This document shows, piece by piece, positions 37,350 to 48,910 of a DNA stretch of 60,000 bases. Both the position numbers and the translations under genes were made by a program. Position 1 is the first letter of the stretch, and each line of letters begins with the position of its first letter. The notes beneath the pieces are model-generated. The model made no database searches. It was not told the origin of the DNA and saw only the letters and a list, made by a program, of their open reading frames with translations. Source of the stretch: Owenia fusiformis (lineage: Eukaryota; Annelida; Polychaeta; Sabellida; Oweniidae); NCBI GenBank assembly GCA_903813345.2, contig CAIIXF020000010.1, positions 6,937,169-6,997,168 of the forward strand. The letters run 5' to 3'.

Positions 37350-37560
37350 CAGGCCCGTAGCCATGGGGGGTTTGCAGGGTTCGGGCAACCCCCCCCCCCC
37401 CTGGCCAAAAATCCATTCAAAATCATGCAGTTTTTCACAATTTTGAGCACTTCTCAAGTGATTTTAGCCATATTTGGGCCAAAATTGTCAAATGTGAACC
37501 CCCCCTGAAAATCTTTGAAAACTGAACCCCCCCCCTTGGCAAATCCTGGCTACGGGCATG
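37350..37560. mobile_element. CAGGCCC-type MITE
   Basis: It runs CAGGCCCGTAGCCATGG...CCTGGCTACGGGCATG, 211 bp, flanked by a perfect ctaat duplication (37345-37349 and 37561-37565). It carries C tracts and the GAGCACTTCTCAAGTGATTTT block. Confidence 0.93.
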
Positions 37561-37899
37561 CTAATCAAAAAGTATTACTCAAAATATTCTTCATATTCAT
37601 GGTAGAAAAAATCATTAAAATTTCATAACTGAATCGGGAAAGCAATTAACGATTACCTTCACATACTCAGCAAACTTACATGTATGACATCGTTAATTTG
37701 TAAAGGGTCCTTGCTGTGTTTGATCCTTAGAGAATTTAACAAGGCCATTGATAGGTTTGCCGTGTAGCCAGGATATGAAATAGACAGGTGAGAATAACTT
37801 ATCTTGTATCACAATACTTAATACTGTCTTGGGTTACTTAATAACAAGAACAAAAGCAATAGACATATTTGCGATAAGAGTTCAGATGGTAATTTACAT

Positions 37900-38560
37900 A
37901 AATATTTCCCACAATGCATCGCTTTGGAAGGTACAAATTTTCATTGGCCCGCCGAATAAGTCGATTACTCTAAACAAAACGTCCGGAGATTGCAAAGTCA
38001 AAGGTCACGATCCGCTAATTTCTTTGGTTGAGGATTACATCATAGCGTATGCAATATGTATAGCATCATATTGCCGGAAGATTGCTCGAACAAAATTTCA
38101 ACGAATTCTGATAGAACTACAGTGTAGCGTGAATCTTGAAAAAAGGACAGTTTCTCAGCTTCCGATATTCCACCAGCGCTCGAGCATAGGTACATGATCC
38201 AATCTATTCAATAATCAGAAAGATAATCGGAGATTCAAAGTTACAATATTTATATTTTTTCGATCTTCAATGGCGTCTGAGACCATTTTGTGGGAAATCA
38301 GTGACGTAACTGGAATTGGACGGCATTTCCAACTAAACATTTCTTCGGATTTGGGGATTATAGTTCCAAAAGCCTTGTTGTATATCTTGATTACATACAT
38401 ATCTATCATTTGTGCAAATGCAACACTACATAAATGTTTAATAAAGCCGTAGTGCGGCATTGAAAATTGCACTCCTGTGTAATCCAATGGGAAAGAACCC
38501 AGATGTAGACGAAGTTGTACCTCTCATGAGAGCTCTTCAAACGTGAGGTAACTAAACTGA
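37900..38560. promoter_or_regulatory. CpG-richer patch, possible promoter inside the X11 intron
   Basis: Roughly twenty CpG dinucleotides occur in about 650 bp (for example cccgccgaat, acgtccgg, agcgctcgag, agccgtagtgcggc), against a flanking background where CpG is rare. Possible motifs include GTGACGTAA (CRE-like) at about 38300. Two ATGs in good context occur (atcttcaATGGcg at 38271, aatccaATGGga at 38487). A 122-codon plus-strand frame (37829-38197) crosses the left part without recognisable similarity. Confidence 0.35.
38487..38542 (+). CDS. Candidate first coding exon of an unidentified plus-strand gene
   Basis: ATG at 38487 in a CCAATGG context opens MGKNPDVDEVVPLMRALQ plus two bases, then AC|GTGAGGTAA, a good donor. 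It lies at the right end of the CpG-richer patch, as a first exon would. No downstream plus-strand exons were recognised up to 60000, so product and extent are unknown. The frame is short enough to be chance. Confidence 0.25.
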
Positions 38561-39205
38561 ACTAAACTAAAAACTTATCGCGTATTGGCTTATTGCAAAC
38601 TTGTTACATCAGAGCAGGAGAAATTGAAAACTTGCTTTCATGGATTATCAGAATGAATGCTTATACATACTGTAGTGTATGTACAATAAACAGGCAAAAA
38701 AATAAGTGACACCACAAATCTATTCATCTAAGAGAAAAATTCAATATTTATAGTGTCCATAATTTATGCAGATAAATCTCCTCCACAGGAACAAATGATG
38801 TTCTACAATAGTCTAAGCATTGAATCTTAGGGCTCTGGGGCCTATTAACCCTTTCCTTTTTTGATCTGTGTTGGGTTTAAACCTACATGTAGATTCCTGG
38901 ATCTACCCCACTATGCATGTACATGTATATGTACGAGTATATACTGATCCCTAAAGTACAAAGTTAAGATTAACTTAAGGTAGATTATGAGAAGTCATCA
39001 AACAGACACACTTAAATGACTCTGTAGATGGCCAAAATAAAAAAACATAATGCCCAACACAATGTCAGAAAACATTAAAGCTTTGTCCAAAAATCAATGT
39101 TGGCTGAAAGAATAACAACTCAAGGAGGATATGATATGTAATTGGAACTAAATTATACTTGTAATAACATATCCATGGATAACTGTCTGATGAAATCAAA
39201 ACATA

Positions 39206-39427
39206 CAGGCCCGTAGCCAGGGGGGGGGGGTTTGCAGGGTTCAGGCGAACCCCCCCCCCCCCCCCCTGGCCAAAAATTCTTTCAAAATCATGCAGTTTTT
39301 CATCATTTTGAGCACTTCTCAAGTTATTTTAGCCATATTTGGGCAAAAATTGTCTAATGTGAACCCCCCTTGCCCTGGAAATATTTGAAAACTGAACCCC
39401 CCTTGGCAAATCCTGGCTACGGGCTTG
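39206..39427. mobile_element. CAGGCCC-type MITE with long G and C tracts
   Basis: It runs CAGGCCCGTAGCCAGG...CCTGGCTACGGGCTTG, 222 bp, flanked by acata on both sides (39201-39205, 39428-39432). Inside are a G run directly after the left end and a C run of about 18. Confidence 0.95.
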
Positions 39428-39800
39428 ACATATCAAACAATAGTGTCTTGAACTTCTCGAGGAACAAAATTGATCAATTACATGTAATTTTGATTACTTT
39501 GAATCATGCGCTTTCAACTAGATGCTTAAATTCATAATTTTTAATACAATGTCATACAATCAAGGAAAACATTTACTGATATGCATAGAGACTTCAGAAC
39601 ATGACTAATTCAGACACAAAAATGTCATCTTGGTTCTTACACATGTTATTTTACTGATTCAGTTACTGAAGCTTGTAAATGAGAAATTATATTTGCTTTA
39701 CGATAAGTGCTGAAAACCGATCAAATGAAGACACAGTAACAAATTGTTGAGAGAGTCAAAATATATATATATATATCTAGTAAATTAGGATATAGATAAA

Positions 39801-39935
39801 ACTCTTTTGAAGAAATAAAATGAAACTATTACAAAGACAAAGCTCTTTCAAAGAAATAAATTGAAACTTATTACAAAGATGAAGCTCTTTCAGAGAAGCA
39901 AAATGAAACTTTTACAAAGAAAGCAACAGCACTAC
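39801..39935. repeat. ~43-bp minisatellite, three copies
   Basis: Three diverged units starting ctctttt/ctctttc..gaagaaataaaatgaaact..attacaaaga. An (AT)n run precedes it near 39760. Confidence 0.8.
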
Positions 39936-41672
39936 AAAAGGGAAAACTAAACTGTATTTTCATTGGATGGACGTTTGATTAAACCATAATGAATGATTTG
40001 AGTTATTCAATCTGTTCTAAATATTGCTGATATGATTATCATCCAAAGTATTGTCATTACATGACTGTAGATGCAAACATGTTCCCAGTCTGTAAAGACA
40101 AGAACATGAAATTAATAAAGGGAAATTCTGTCAGAGGTTTTGCCCATTTTAATCTTGCATTTTATGTAGAATAAACATTGAAATTAAAACAAGAAATGGA
40201 GAAACCCCAGACAGTTTTTTTTATCTAATAATTTTTTCTATGTTCAAAACTGGTTCAAAACTCTTAACACTAGTTGTAGTAGAGCTCCATCTTTAAAATG
40301 TATAACAAGACTGGAGAATGTATAGATACGGTGTGACATCTTTTATCAGATATATTTACATTTACATTATTGAAGCAGAACCAAAATAAGGCAACTAAAT
40401 GAAAGAAAAAAATGTCACCAACTAGTTAACAGTAATAGAGACTGAAAACTCTTATCTGAGTATAAGTCCCTAAATTCATTGCCATGGTAACAAATATCTT
40501 TTAAATTTGAAGATGTCTATAACATGCCAATAGATATTAGTATATGCCTAATAAGTAAGTGTGACCATGACTTTTCAAGTAACAATATTTCTAAGTAAAA
40601 AGGTATGTTTCAGGAACATAATTTATTGCCATGGTAACATAGATTACCCAAAAGCTGATCATATTATTTTTGCTGGCATTAATTAAACTATATTAGTTCA
40701 AGTCAATCTAACTTTATAGCTCATTACTCATAAATTATTGCTGTTAAATATGTGTCCTTGAGTCTCCTGACTCCATACTGTATGGGTGGTATTTAAGCCG
40801 AGTGGTTAATTTGCAAAATGGTCAAATTTTATCATTTTCCTAATTTTAATTTTCCTAGTGACAAGAAACTTCCCATTGGATAACATAATGAAGATAATAT
40901 TTCTGACATTTTTTCCAAACCTGGCAGAAATTAGGCAGTAGTAAAATTAAATGATTAGGTAAAGAAATTCCCACTTATACGAGTATTGCCAAATTCTGGT
41001 AAATTATGACATATCAATAAGTGTTTACAGTTAGAATTTCAAGTCAATATGACCCTTAATTCTCATGTTATAACAAATGGTTACAAAGTGTCAAAACTGT
41101 TACAGACACAGGCCACTGACTGCTGGTCACTTAAAAGTTGGCAGCTTTAACAATACAGAATGTATGTCACAGATTCTTATAGTGACATAACAATGTAGAC
41201 AAATGACATGCTTTTATAAATATAGTGTACCTTTGAGCCCAATTAATACTTAGATAGATTGGGTGTCCCAAAAAATGTATTATCTCGGCAACTGATCAAC
41301 CAAATCCATTGAAAATTTGTACAATGTAGCCCAAGAGTATCGTTAGGAAGGTACAAAAATATAAAAAGATCAAGTAAATGTTATGTGAGTACTAAGAAAT
41401 TCAAGATAGCATGTCATAATATCCCATACTGGAGCAACGCAATGAGAACTTCATAAAGTTTGTACCAAAAATGAGAAGCAATTTGACAATGCCAAATTCT
41501 TTGAAAACGTTACACGAAGCATTTTAGGATATCTTCTGCTAGTGCCATGAATATGTAAGAGATTGGTCTCAAATTATGTGTATTTTAGAATTAAAGACAG
41601 TATGTCAAAATAACCAATGTCAATGTAAATTTTTAGGACACCCGATATTCAGCTACATAACTCTAAACTCAC

Positions 41673-41855
41673 CTCTTTTTGAAGTTCTTTTTTAGAAAAT
41701 AAGTTGAGCTCTTCACCAAATATTTCTTGCTGATTTAGGACTTCTTGGTAGTCAATCTCTTTCATAAGACCAGGATCTTCTATTCCATTGGCCCTCAGGA
41801 ATTCCATATAAGCCACTTGGAAGGCCTGGCCTATAGACTGAGCAATCAGCTGGGC
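41673..41855 (-). CDS. APBA1: Mint/X11 exon: C-terminal PTB helix and PTB-PDZ linker
   Basis: The exon has 61 codons, phase 0 at both ends: [25 protein letters not shown], then an acidic linker ending NLFSKKELQKE. Family comparison is [30 protein letters not shown]. The first about 25 residues are the long C-terminal helix that packs on the PTB sandwich and helps hold the APP peptide; the [17 protein letters not shown].NGI signature is specific to X11. The segment after it corresponds to the autoinhibitory linker helix. The acceptor is TATTTCTAG and the donor GAG|GTGAGT. The preceding exon (PTB core, ending ...SED in other animals) is not found in this window. The acceptor side is tandemly duplicated upstream. 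Confidence 0.96.
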
Positions 41856-42130
41856 CTAGAAATACATATAAAATACACATATAATAAGACGTACACTTGG
41901 AGGCCTGGCCTATCGACTGAGCCAAGGCCTGGCCTATAGACTGATCAATCAGCTGGGTCTACAAATACATAAAGACATAATATGTTAAGAAGTATACTTG
42001 GAAGGCCTGGTCTATGGACTGACCCATCAGCTGGGCCTCCAAAGACATATAAAATACACAATATAATAAGACATACACTTGGAAAGCCTGAAAGTTAAAC
42101 TGGGCAATACGCTTTGAAGACATATAACAT
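41814..42130. repeat. ~80-bp tandem duplication of the PTB-helix exon acceptor
   Basis: Units start at 41814 (real exon), 41894 (short), 41923, 41995 and 42074. Each carries variants of CTTGGAAGGCCTGGCCTATA and CAATCAGCTGGGCCT and the adjacent intron. Divergence rises with distance from the exon. The unit at 41923 keeps an intact TTTGTAG acceptor next to ACCCAGCTGATTGATCAG (exon-like from 41958); the next has GGAG in place of TAG. Confidence 0.88.
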
Positions 42131-42582
42131 GATAAATATTTCCAATTAGTGGGCTAATGTGGTGAAATAAAGAATAAAAAACTTCTTAAAAACTAACATT
42201 TGTTTCTGTCTCTGATACTTGTCATATAACTTGATTATTTACCCTGTGCTCATAGGCTAGAACAATACTCTCTGACTGAGATTGATAATTTTTCAGTATG
42301 GCATTCAACAAGGAGCTAATCAGACCCACACCAATATATTTACATGATAGTGAGACCTTTCTTTGCATTACAACATAATCTGAATAATTCATCAATTTAA
42401 GAGGTTTATCAGTATTCAGTTTATAAGAGGGAGACAAAAATCAATCTGTCTTGCAAAGGGTACTGACAGCCTCAGAGGGGTAAGATAGTAAGACTGATGT
42501 CTCCCTATGCTGTAATTTACTATCTCTGATAGTCCTCCAAATGATTATCATAGAGACCTAGGTTGATATTCACAAATGAGAC

Positions 42583-42901
42583 ACCCCTTTGGAATTAGAT
42601 ATACATGTACATATCTCTGATCTCAACAAGCCAATCAGAGTTCGTCGTCGATATGTGGATGACTTTCAATATGGTCATTTTCCCTGAAACCACCACATAG
42701 ATTAAATGAGCATGTGCATTTATTTAGCACTATGTTCCTTCAACTTCGCTGATTGCTTGAGAAAAAGTCAGCGTTGTAAATTAGGAATGATTTATTACCC
42801 GGGCTGTCACAGGCACCAATCTTTGGGGCGGGGCTACTAAACTGTAATATAGTCTATACTAGGCAAAGGGTAGTTCATAACTAGACTCTGCACACAGGGT
42901 A
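42583..42901. mobile_element. MULE-like non-autonomous element, diverged copy 3
   Basis: Its right part (GGGGCGGGGCTACTAAACTG, then ACTAGGCA, then ACTAGACTCTGCACACAGGG TA) matches the copy at 14240. Its left part (CCAATCAGAGTTCGTCG, ATATGGTCATT) is recognisable but eroded. The left end may be ACCCCTTTGG at 42583. Flanks do not show a 9-bp duplication, and the CRE palindrome is lost. Confidence 0.65.
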
Positions 42902-43011
42902 TCTTCGGGAGGACTAATCTATCTTAATTGAAAGTAGGTCGCACTTAATAGCCTGTGATAAATAGCTTGCTTCAGTGACTGTATTCAAATGTGTATCATT
43001 TAAGATGGAAT

Positions 43012-43089
43012 AAAATGATATATTGCCATTCTGCATGACCATTGACCAACAAAATGATATATTGCCATACCGTATGACCATTGACCAAT
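43012..43089. repeat. 39-bp direct duplication
   Basis: Two abutting units, 43012-43050 and 43051-43089, both AAAATGATATATTGCCAT... then ATGACCATTGACCAA, with four differences. Confidence 0.9.
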
Positions 43090-43245
43090 AACCACTTGCA
43101 GTAACATGGACAACATATACGCGTATACATATAACACAAAATATGGAAACAATAAAAAAAATATTGTAACTACATTTAATAATTAAATACATACAAGTTA
43201 AACATGTACATTCTGCATGGATAAGTAATATAATGAAGCCATTAC

Positions 43246-43308
43246 CGAAGTGCTCTGCACGGTGAAGTGGTTCATTTTGCCCCAGGCTACGGCCTCGTCT
43301 TGCCCCAT
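43246..43308 (-). CDS. Candidate alternative first exon splicing to the PTB-helix exon
   Basis: ATG at 43306-43308 opens 21 codons (MGQDEAVAWGKMNHFTVQ, then STS) ending at TCG|GTAATG, phase 0. That is compatible with AQLIAQS... in exon 41673-41855, only 1.4 kb away. An in-frame TAA lies about 33 bases upstream, and CACGTG sits just upstream of the ATG. The 63 bases are more GC-rich than anything within several kb. An isoform starting here would lack the PTB core and keep both PDZ domains. The donor is moderate, and the sequence is not known to me. Confidence 0.4.
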
Positions 43309-45503
43309 GTTCTCAGATACAGTTCTCACGTGTTTCACTTATTTCACACTTAGTTGAAAGTTCAACACATTCACTGCATATTCCTCTTGTACAAATATCC
43401 TTTATAGCTTTATTTTCAATTCCAGGCAGTAGTAGAAAACACTGATGTGTTGAGTCGTGAATGTATTATCTTAAATGTTTCCAACTTAATTTAATAAAAC
43501 AATTGGACTACTCCTTGTGGATTAAACTGAGAGCAGATCGTCTCTTGTTTACATCACTTTAAATATTTCCAATTCGTTTTCCAATTTTATTCCGACTTGG
43601 ACATTAATGGTCAAACCTGTAAGATTCTTAGCCTTGTATCCTCAAAGATATTAAAGTTGGTTTTTTCAAATTAGCACAAAATATAATATACACATATGGC
43701 ATGTGCATAGATTGTAGAATAACCCCTTGTGTAAACCCTTTCAAATTCTTCAGTTGTTATTTATACAGCGGCTTAGATAATTGCAGTTATCTTTTATGTT
43801 TCTGTTATTTCCATGACGTTTTTTCTTTCATCTGCATAATGTATATTAAAGATGAAACATTGATTAGTCCAACATACTTGTAGACTTGTATCCTCTTAAT
43901 TTTCTAACCTGATCTTTCCTCAGTAAAAGACAATATATTCACATACTTAATTGTCGATAGTGGAGAGTCTTTATTTTATTGTTATTATATAGGTGGTACA
44001 ATGATGATAGTCATTGGTGTTGCTGAAATTGCTATTTATTTTGTCAACCCAAAGGAATCTTTATGCTGATTGTAGCCTTGCTAAATAGCTTTTCTCCGTG
44101 CAAGAATGTCATATTGCTGAGCCTTGATAGTGTAAATCTCTCATTTCAGGCTTTTCATTCTACATTAGAATTTTATCTTCGTCCAAATGTATTGTAGTCT
44201 TAAGCCTCAACAGATGCAGGGTGATTCAATTAAATTAATCTTAAACAAACACTGATGACAGGATACATTCCCTATCAGAAATGTACATTTTTCCAAGTCC
44301 TTTTCTAGCAATATGATGAGAGTTCTTGAATAACTTATGATGACTGCCTTCAAATGGTTTATCACTTTCAGAAAGGCTTTAAATTGTCAGTTGATCTTGA
44401 CTTACTGCATTCACAGAAAGCTGTCCCGTTATTACATTTAACAAGCAGTCAAATACTTTATACAACCGATCAAGCATGAGTAAGATTGCCAATCAAAATG
44501 TTTAGATATATAGTGTATTAGGTCATAAAGTCACATAGAGTTAAAAGTCACACAAAGTCGCATATGACAAAGTCACAAGCAAATGTTGCTTGAAGTCTAT
44601 CATGAAGTAGGAAGGTTATATCATATGAAGCCAGGAAGTCACATAAAGATCATCCAATGGCAAAATAATCCAATATTCATTTACTGAACAACTGAGCAAC
44701 TGTTGTTTTCTCTCATCTAAGCTTTTGCATTCTTTGTTATAAAGCCCACCCATTCATGATCTTAAAAGTTGGCTTCAAGTCAATTTATTAAATCATTTTG
44801 GCCCGATGTGTTGTCCATTGGTCCAATAGGCTTCTTACTAATTACTCCTAAAGGATCTAAGAAGAACTATGTTCATTGAAGCATAACTTCCTAACATTAC
44901 TGTGTTTTATGTCTTCAAGTATGCAGATCATTATAGTACTATCTTGTTTTGAAGTTTCATTTTTGATATATAAACTTCAGTGTTTCGTATCTGCAATACT
45001 TTTTAAGACTTGATATACAAGTTGACGTCATTCAGTGACCACATCTCTTAGAAGCAATGCTGATTAATTCATAAAGCCTTCAGAGCAAGCCAATATTGTA
45101 TTTTCAAAAGTGGAACTAATAGTAAAATGGACTTGTCCTTCCTGACTTGACTTCATCAGTATATTTCATGATACAAAGAGCTAGGCCTAATTACTGTTTC
45201 CCCCCATTAGCATAAAGCTCTCTCAAAAGTTGTAATAAGTCGCTTATAACTCCCGCACAAATCATTTTATCTTTTCCCCCAGGCATCCTTGATAATTAAT
45301 CCCTCAAAGGGGATCCTGGTCAGATCACGGACTTAATTATTTTTCCATTTCTAAAAGATTTGCACCCACTTGAAAATGAGACAATAAGAATATTTTGACT
45401 AATTTTATTCAAGATTGAGAAAATGAACATTTTGAACATTTGAGTAAAATATTTTGGGAAGAACACTGGAATTACATGAAATTCTCATTCTCATCAAATA
45501 ACG

Positions 45504-45913
45504 CAAATGCGAGTAGGTAGTTACCAGTTTCGCCACCAGTTGGCTCGTTCAGGTCAGATAGCACGGTGGGTATAGTAGAAAGTTCCCTTTAACTTAAATT
45601 ACATCTGTTTTAGTGGTTAAATTTTCATGTAACCCTTATGTATAAAATATGTCCAGTAAAAGAAAATGTTATCTGTCCAATACAAGAAAAGATATTTCAC
45701 TTTTTGTGATTTTACAGTATGGGGTATATGGGGAATCAACCCAAACTAGAAGTCACATTTTCAAACAAATTTAACTTTCAAAGTTCACAGATGAACAATT
45801 TTCGAAACCATATTTTTAGATGTACTTTTACATGTATATTTCAAATATGACATCACTTTGACTGAATTTTGAATATTTAATGAAGTAAATCAAGATTATT
45901 TCTACTGGAATCT
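45504..45913. mobile_element. Second, diverged copy of the CAGATGCGAGTAG element
   Basis: Collinear with 5143-5564: AAATGCGAGTAGGTAGTTAC at the left, ATATGTCCAGTAAAAGAAAA and GATATTTCACTTTTTGTG in the middle. The right end TCTACTGGAATCT is mutated from CTACTCGCATCTG. Confidence 0.65.
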
Positions 45914-46479
45914 ATTCACCATTGCAAAAATTCTGAATATCTTATATATAGCTTATAGTGAGTTTGCATCTCATGCCTACACTTTTCCATTAGAACATAT
46001 TAAGTTATTAAAGATTGCTCTGTGCAGGCTGCTGATTGATGAACTTTTTGATTTATTATAATCATGATATTTAATTTTCTACTTTAATTTGGAATGAAAA
46101 ACTGAGCCAGCTACCATATCATAGCCAGCAGGTAAAATATTTCTGAGATGACATGAACTCCTCTATATATTTTAGAATTCATTTGAAGATGTCAACTCCA
46201 AATTATTCATTGCTATATGAAGTGAAGCAATTGATGAGGTATTTTGATTTATATGCTCTGACAAATTTGCCAGGGTGATCAATGTTTATTTAGATCCTTT
46301 TGTGCAAGAATGAGTACCTTTGCTAAGGGATGACGTTATCCACGTTCATCAATCAATCAATGACTGCTATGAGTCTGTCAAGTAGCGGATTCCATAACAT
46401 TCCCCAAATTAGACTTTCTATAAATACTATTGTGCTTAATTTTAAAATTACATTTCTACTCAGTGTTAAAAAGGCAGTT

Positions 46480-46930
46480 TTAAATGTTGCCCAATATGTT
46501 TCCATTAGCTAATGAAGGGGTGTTGTTATTAATATCGTAGAAAAAGGCTTTATTCTTTATTGCTGAATTAAGGAGTTTTAGGTTAGTAAAGACTAATGCT
46601 GCCTTATAAAAAGACAAACATTTAAATTCATTGTATTTTTAATTTTGACTTAGTACATAAGAAGAGAAGACAGAAAGTTCATGTAGCCTGAAAGGCTTCA
46701 ATGTTTGTTGCTCAAAAGGCTTTATTGTTTTCAATGCTGTCCAAAATGCGTCATTGTTTTTATTATCGGTCAAAAGAATCGTCTTGTTTTATTCTTTCTT
46801 AAAAAGATCATTGCTTTTCAAGTTTCTCATAATCAAAAAGTTTCATGATTTCTAATGCTGCCCAAATTGTTATTTCAATTCTGCTAAAAAGGCCTCATAC
46901 ATGTAGTTTTTATTGTTTTTGTAAAAGCTG
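46480..46930. repeat. Degenerate short tandem repeat region
   Basis: Irregular recurrences of aaaaggctttattgtt, aatgctgccc/gttgcccaa and cattgttttta over about 450 bp suggest an old, decayed minisatellite. No fixed period could be set by eye. Confidence 0.4.
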
Positions 46931-48865
46931 GTAATATCTCCCAGCTTATCCTCTCTACATATTTCCATTTTCTTCATTACTTCTTCATCCCTGTTTGAGA
47001 CGAACATCAAAAGTCCATGCATTTAGATCAGCTCTGATCATATAAGATGATATCTCTCATAAAGCTTGTTATGCAGGCGTTATGTTTCATATTCTCAAGA
47101 TTAATCCCATGGCCCGTTCCCATAAACATGATCTCAATCAATTCATGTTAATTCTCATTGTCTTTCCTGTTGAAGAACCTCCGGCAATACTCAGAATCTA
47201 GGCGATAGCAAACTTAAGGATATTTGCCACCTACAAGGTACCTCTATTCCTTATTGCTTCTTCGGCTATGTCTTATTTCATGTAAAATTTGCATTCAGGC
47301 TGGAAATTTATTTCTGGGTAGTCATCAATAAACAGATGCTATGAGCTTGTCCACTGTCTTGTTCCGCTAACACCTTGAATATCAACTACCACAAATGATT
47401 CCCTGTGTGACAATCATAGAAATATTGGGCTGGATTTTTTCGGACTCTGACGTGTGATCTTTTAATGTATTCTATATGAAGGCTCAAGGGGTCTTGGAAA
47501 TGTATGATGAATAGAAATGTCAGTTGGTTTGTTTGTTATTAGGCTGCTGGGTACTATATACCATTGTTTGGTTTAATTTGTCTCGTATTTTTGTACTTTT
47601 TAAAGGTGAAGTGTAGAGAAATGACCTTTAAAAAATCATTTATCAAATACTCAAATGTTTTTCACCTCATGGAAATACAATGTTCCTTGTATAGTTTTTG
47701 CTCAAGGATATTTTGGTGTTTTCTCTCTAAAGCTCTGGCAATACATGACCTTTTCAATAACAGTCCAGTTACTGGGTGTCTTGGCTTTTCATAAATGGCA
47801 GATACTGGAGTTGCTGCATTCAAATAAAGTTCAAACATAGTATACAAGTAGACAGGGTTTAATAGAGGGGGGGGGGGGGACGTCAGACATTGTTTTTTGT
47901 GTGATATCATAGTTTGGTACACACTGAGGGGTTGTTGTCTGTATATCTGATTGAACTCTTAGATGTGTCTTCTTCTTCTTGCTCTGTTTTGTTTTCTGTT
48001 GTCAATTTCCTTGCCTTGTTTGGCATTTGTGCTTACGCAATTTCTCCGTGTTTTGAAATGTTGCCTTTTGAGGTTTACTGCTACAATAACCAGCAACAAT
48101 AATTTCCGTAGGTTCAAAGTTTGTTTTCCAGGCATAAAGTAATACATAACAGGATATGAAAAGCAGCTAATGACAATTGCACCTACTCAGTGATTTGATA
48201 TCCTTCGTAAAAATTCATGAAAGTCATCAGAAAATGCGAGTTTCAGAATCATATATAACTAATTTTGTCCTTGGAGATATAAAAGCATTAGGAAACTCTG
48301 TTAGTGATGTAGTTAATGTTCAAACATTAGAGCATATATAAATCACTGCTTGCTTCATAAAACATTTTTCACTATCCTTTGTTTATTTTGCATTTTTATG
48401 AATAAGACGACTTGTGTTGTTATTTTGAAGAAAAGAGAAATTCCACGAGATCATGACATGGAAAATATTCTTGATCATGATTTCTGTTCAACTGTATTTT
48501 ACGATTTTGTAAAAGACAATTGAGAATGTAATGAATCGTAATTCACGCTATACTTGAGAAATGATCTTCAAGCTTGGTTCTGACAGTCTAAGAGGTTTAG
48601 CTTTTATTTTCTCACAATCAATCAAAACATTCAGGAGGATTTCATGGACCAGTTGTTTTTGCTTGAAGTTAAAAGGTCTTGGTGAATACTGCTTGGTTCA
48701 GAATTTTATTAAGTAAATTGTCCAGAATTAAGCTATAATAACTATAAATTATGTTCAAAATAAAAGTTCATCTTATGGTTTTATAGTATTGAAAAATTGG
48801 AAAAATTCATAAAGTAAAGCATTCAAAATAAAATTCTATCGAGGCTAAATTGTCCTCAAAAATTG

Positions 48866-48910
48866 AAATAAATAAAATAAGTAAATTAAGTAAGTTAAGT
48901 AAGTAAATTA
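48866..48910. repeat. (AAGT)n-type microsatellite
   Basis: Imperfect run of aaat/aagt/taag tetranucleotides. Confidence 0.8.

Larger units (their letters stand above)
23576..41672 (-). other. X11 large intron (18.1 kb)
   Basis: It holds two foldback elements (28824, 30229), a MULE-like element (30472), three CAGGCCC MITEs (31608, 37350, 39206), a candidate alternative first exon (33012-33185) and a CpG-richer patch with a possible plus-strand first exon (37900-38560). The stretches 23600-28800, 33200-37300 and 39940-41670 are AT-rich with no supportable gene. Confidence 0.75.
3826..41855 (-). other. APBA1: Mint/X11 (APBA family) gene, 3' part, six-exon model
   Basis: Six minus-strand exons (41673-41855, 23457-23575, 22899-22992, 9468-9587, 4739-4879, 3826-3897) each have AG/GT borders. 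They join without a frame break into about 242 codons ending in a stop. The product aligns from memory with the C-terminal third of vertebrate APBA1/2/3 and lin-10: last PTB helix, PDZ1, PDZ2 and the terminal PVYI. Family knowledge: these are cytosolic adaptors whose PTB binds the YENPTY tail of amyloid precursor protein and whose PDZ domains bind channels and receptors in synaptic and Golgi trafficking. The symbol marks the family; an invertebrate would normally have one orthologue. The PTB core and N-terminal exons were not found in the window, so the gene is 5' incomplete. Introns are 841, 4588, 13311, 464 and 18097 bp. Confidence 0.93.
41856..43245 (-). other. Intronic sequence upstream of the PTB-helix exon
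   Basis: It holds the exon-derived tandem repeats (to 42130), a diverged MULE-like element (42583-42901) and a 39-bp duplication (43012-43089). No PTB-core exon was recognised. Confidence 0.6.

Noticed and set aside
37829-38197. 122-codon plus-strand frame in the CpG-richer patch
   Set aside because: No known domain. CpG-rich, stop-poor DNA produces long frames, so it is kept only as part of the promoter-like patch.
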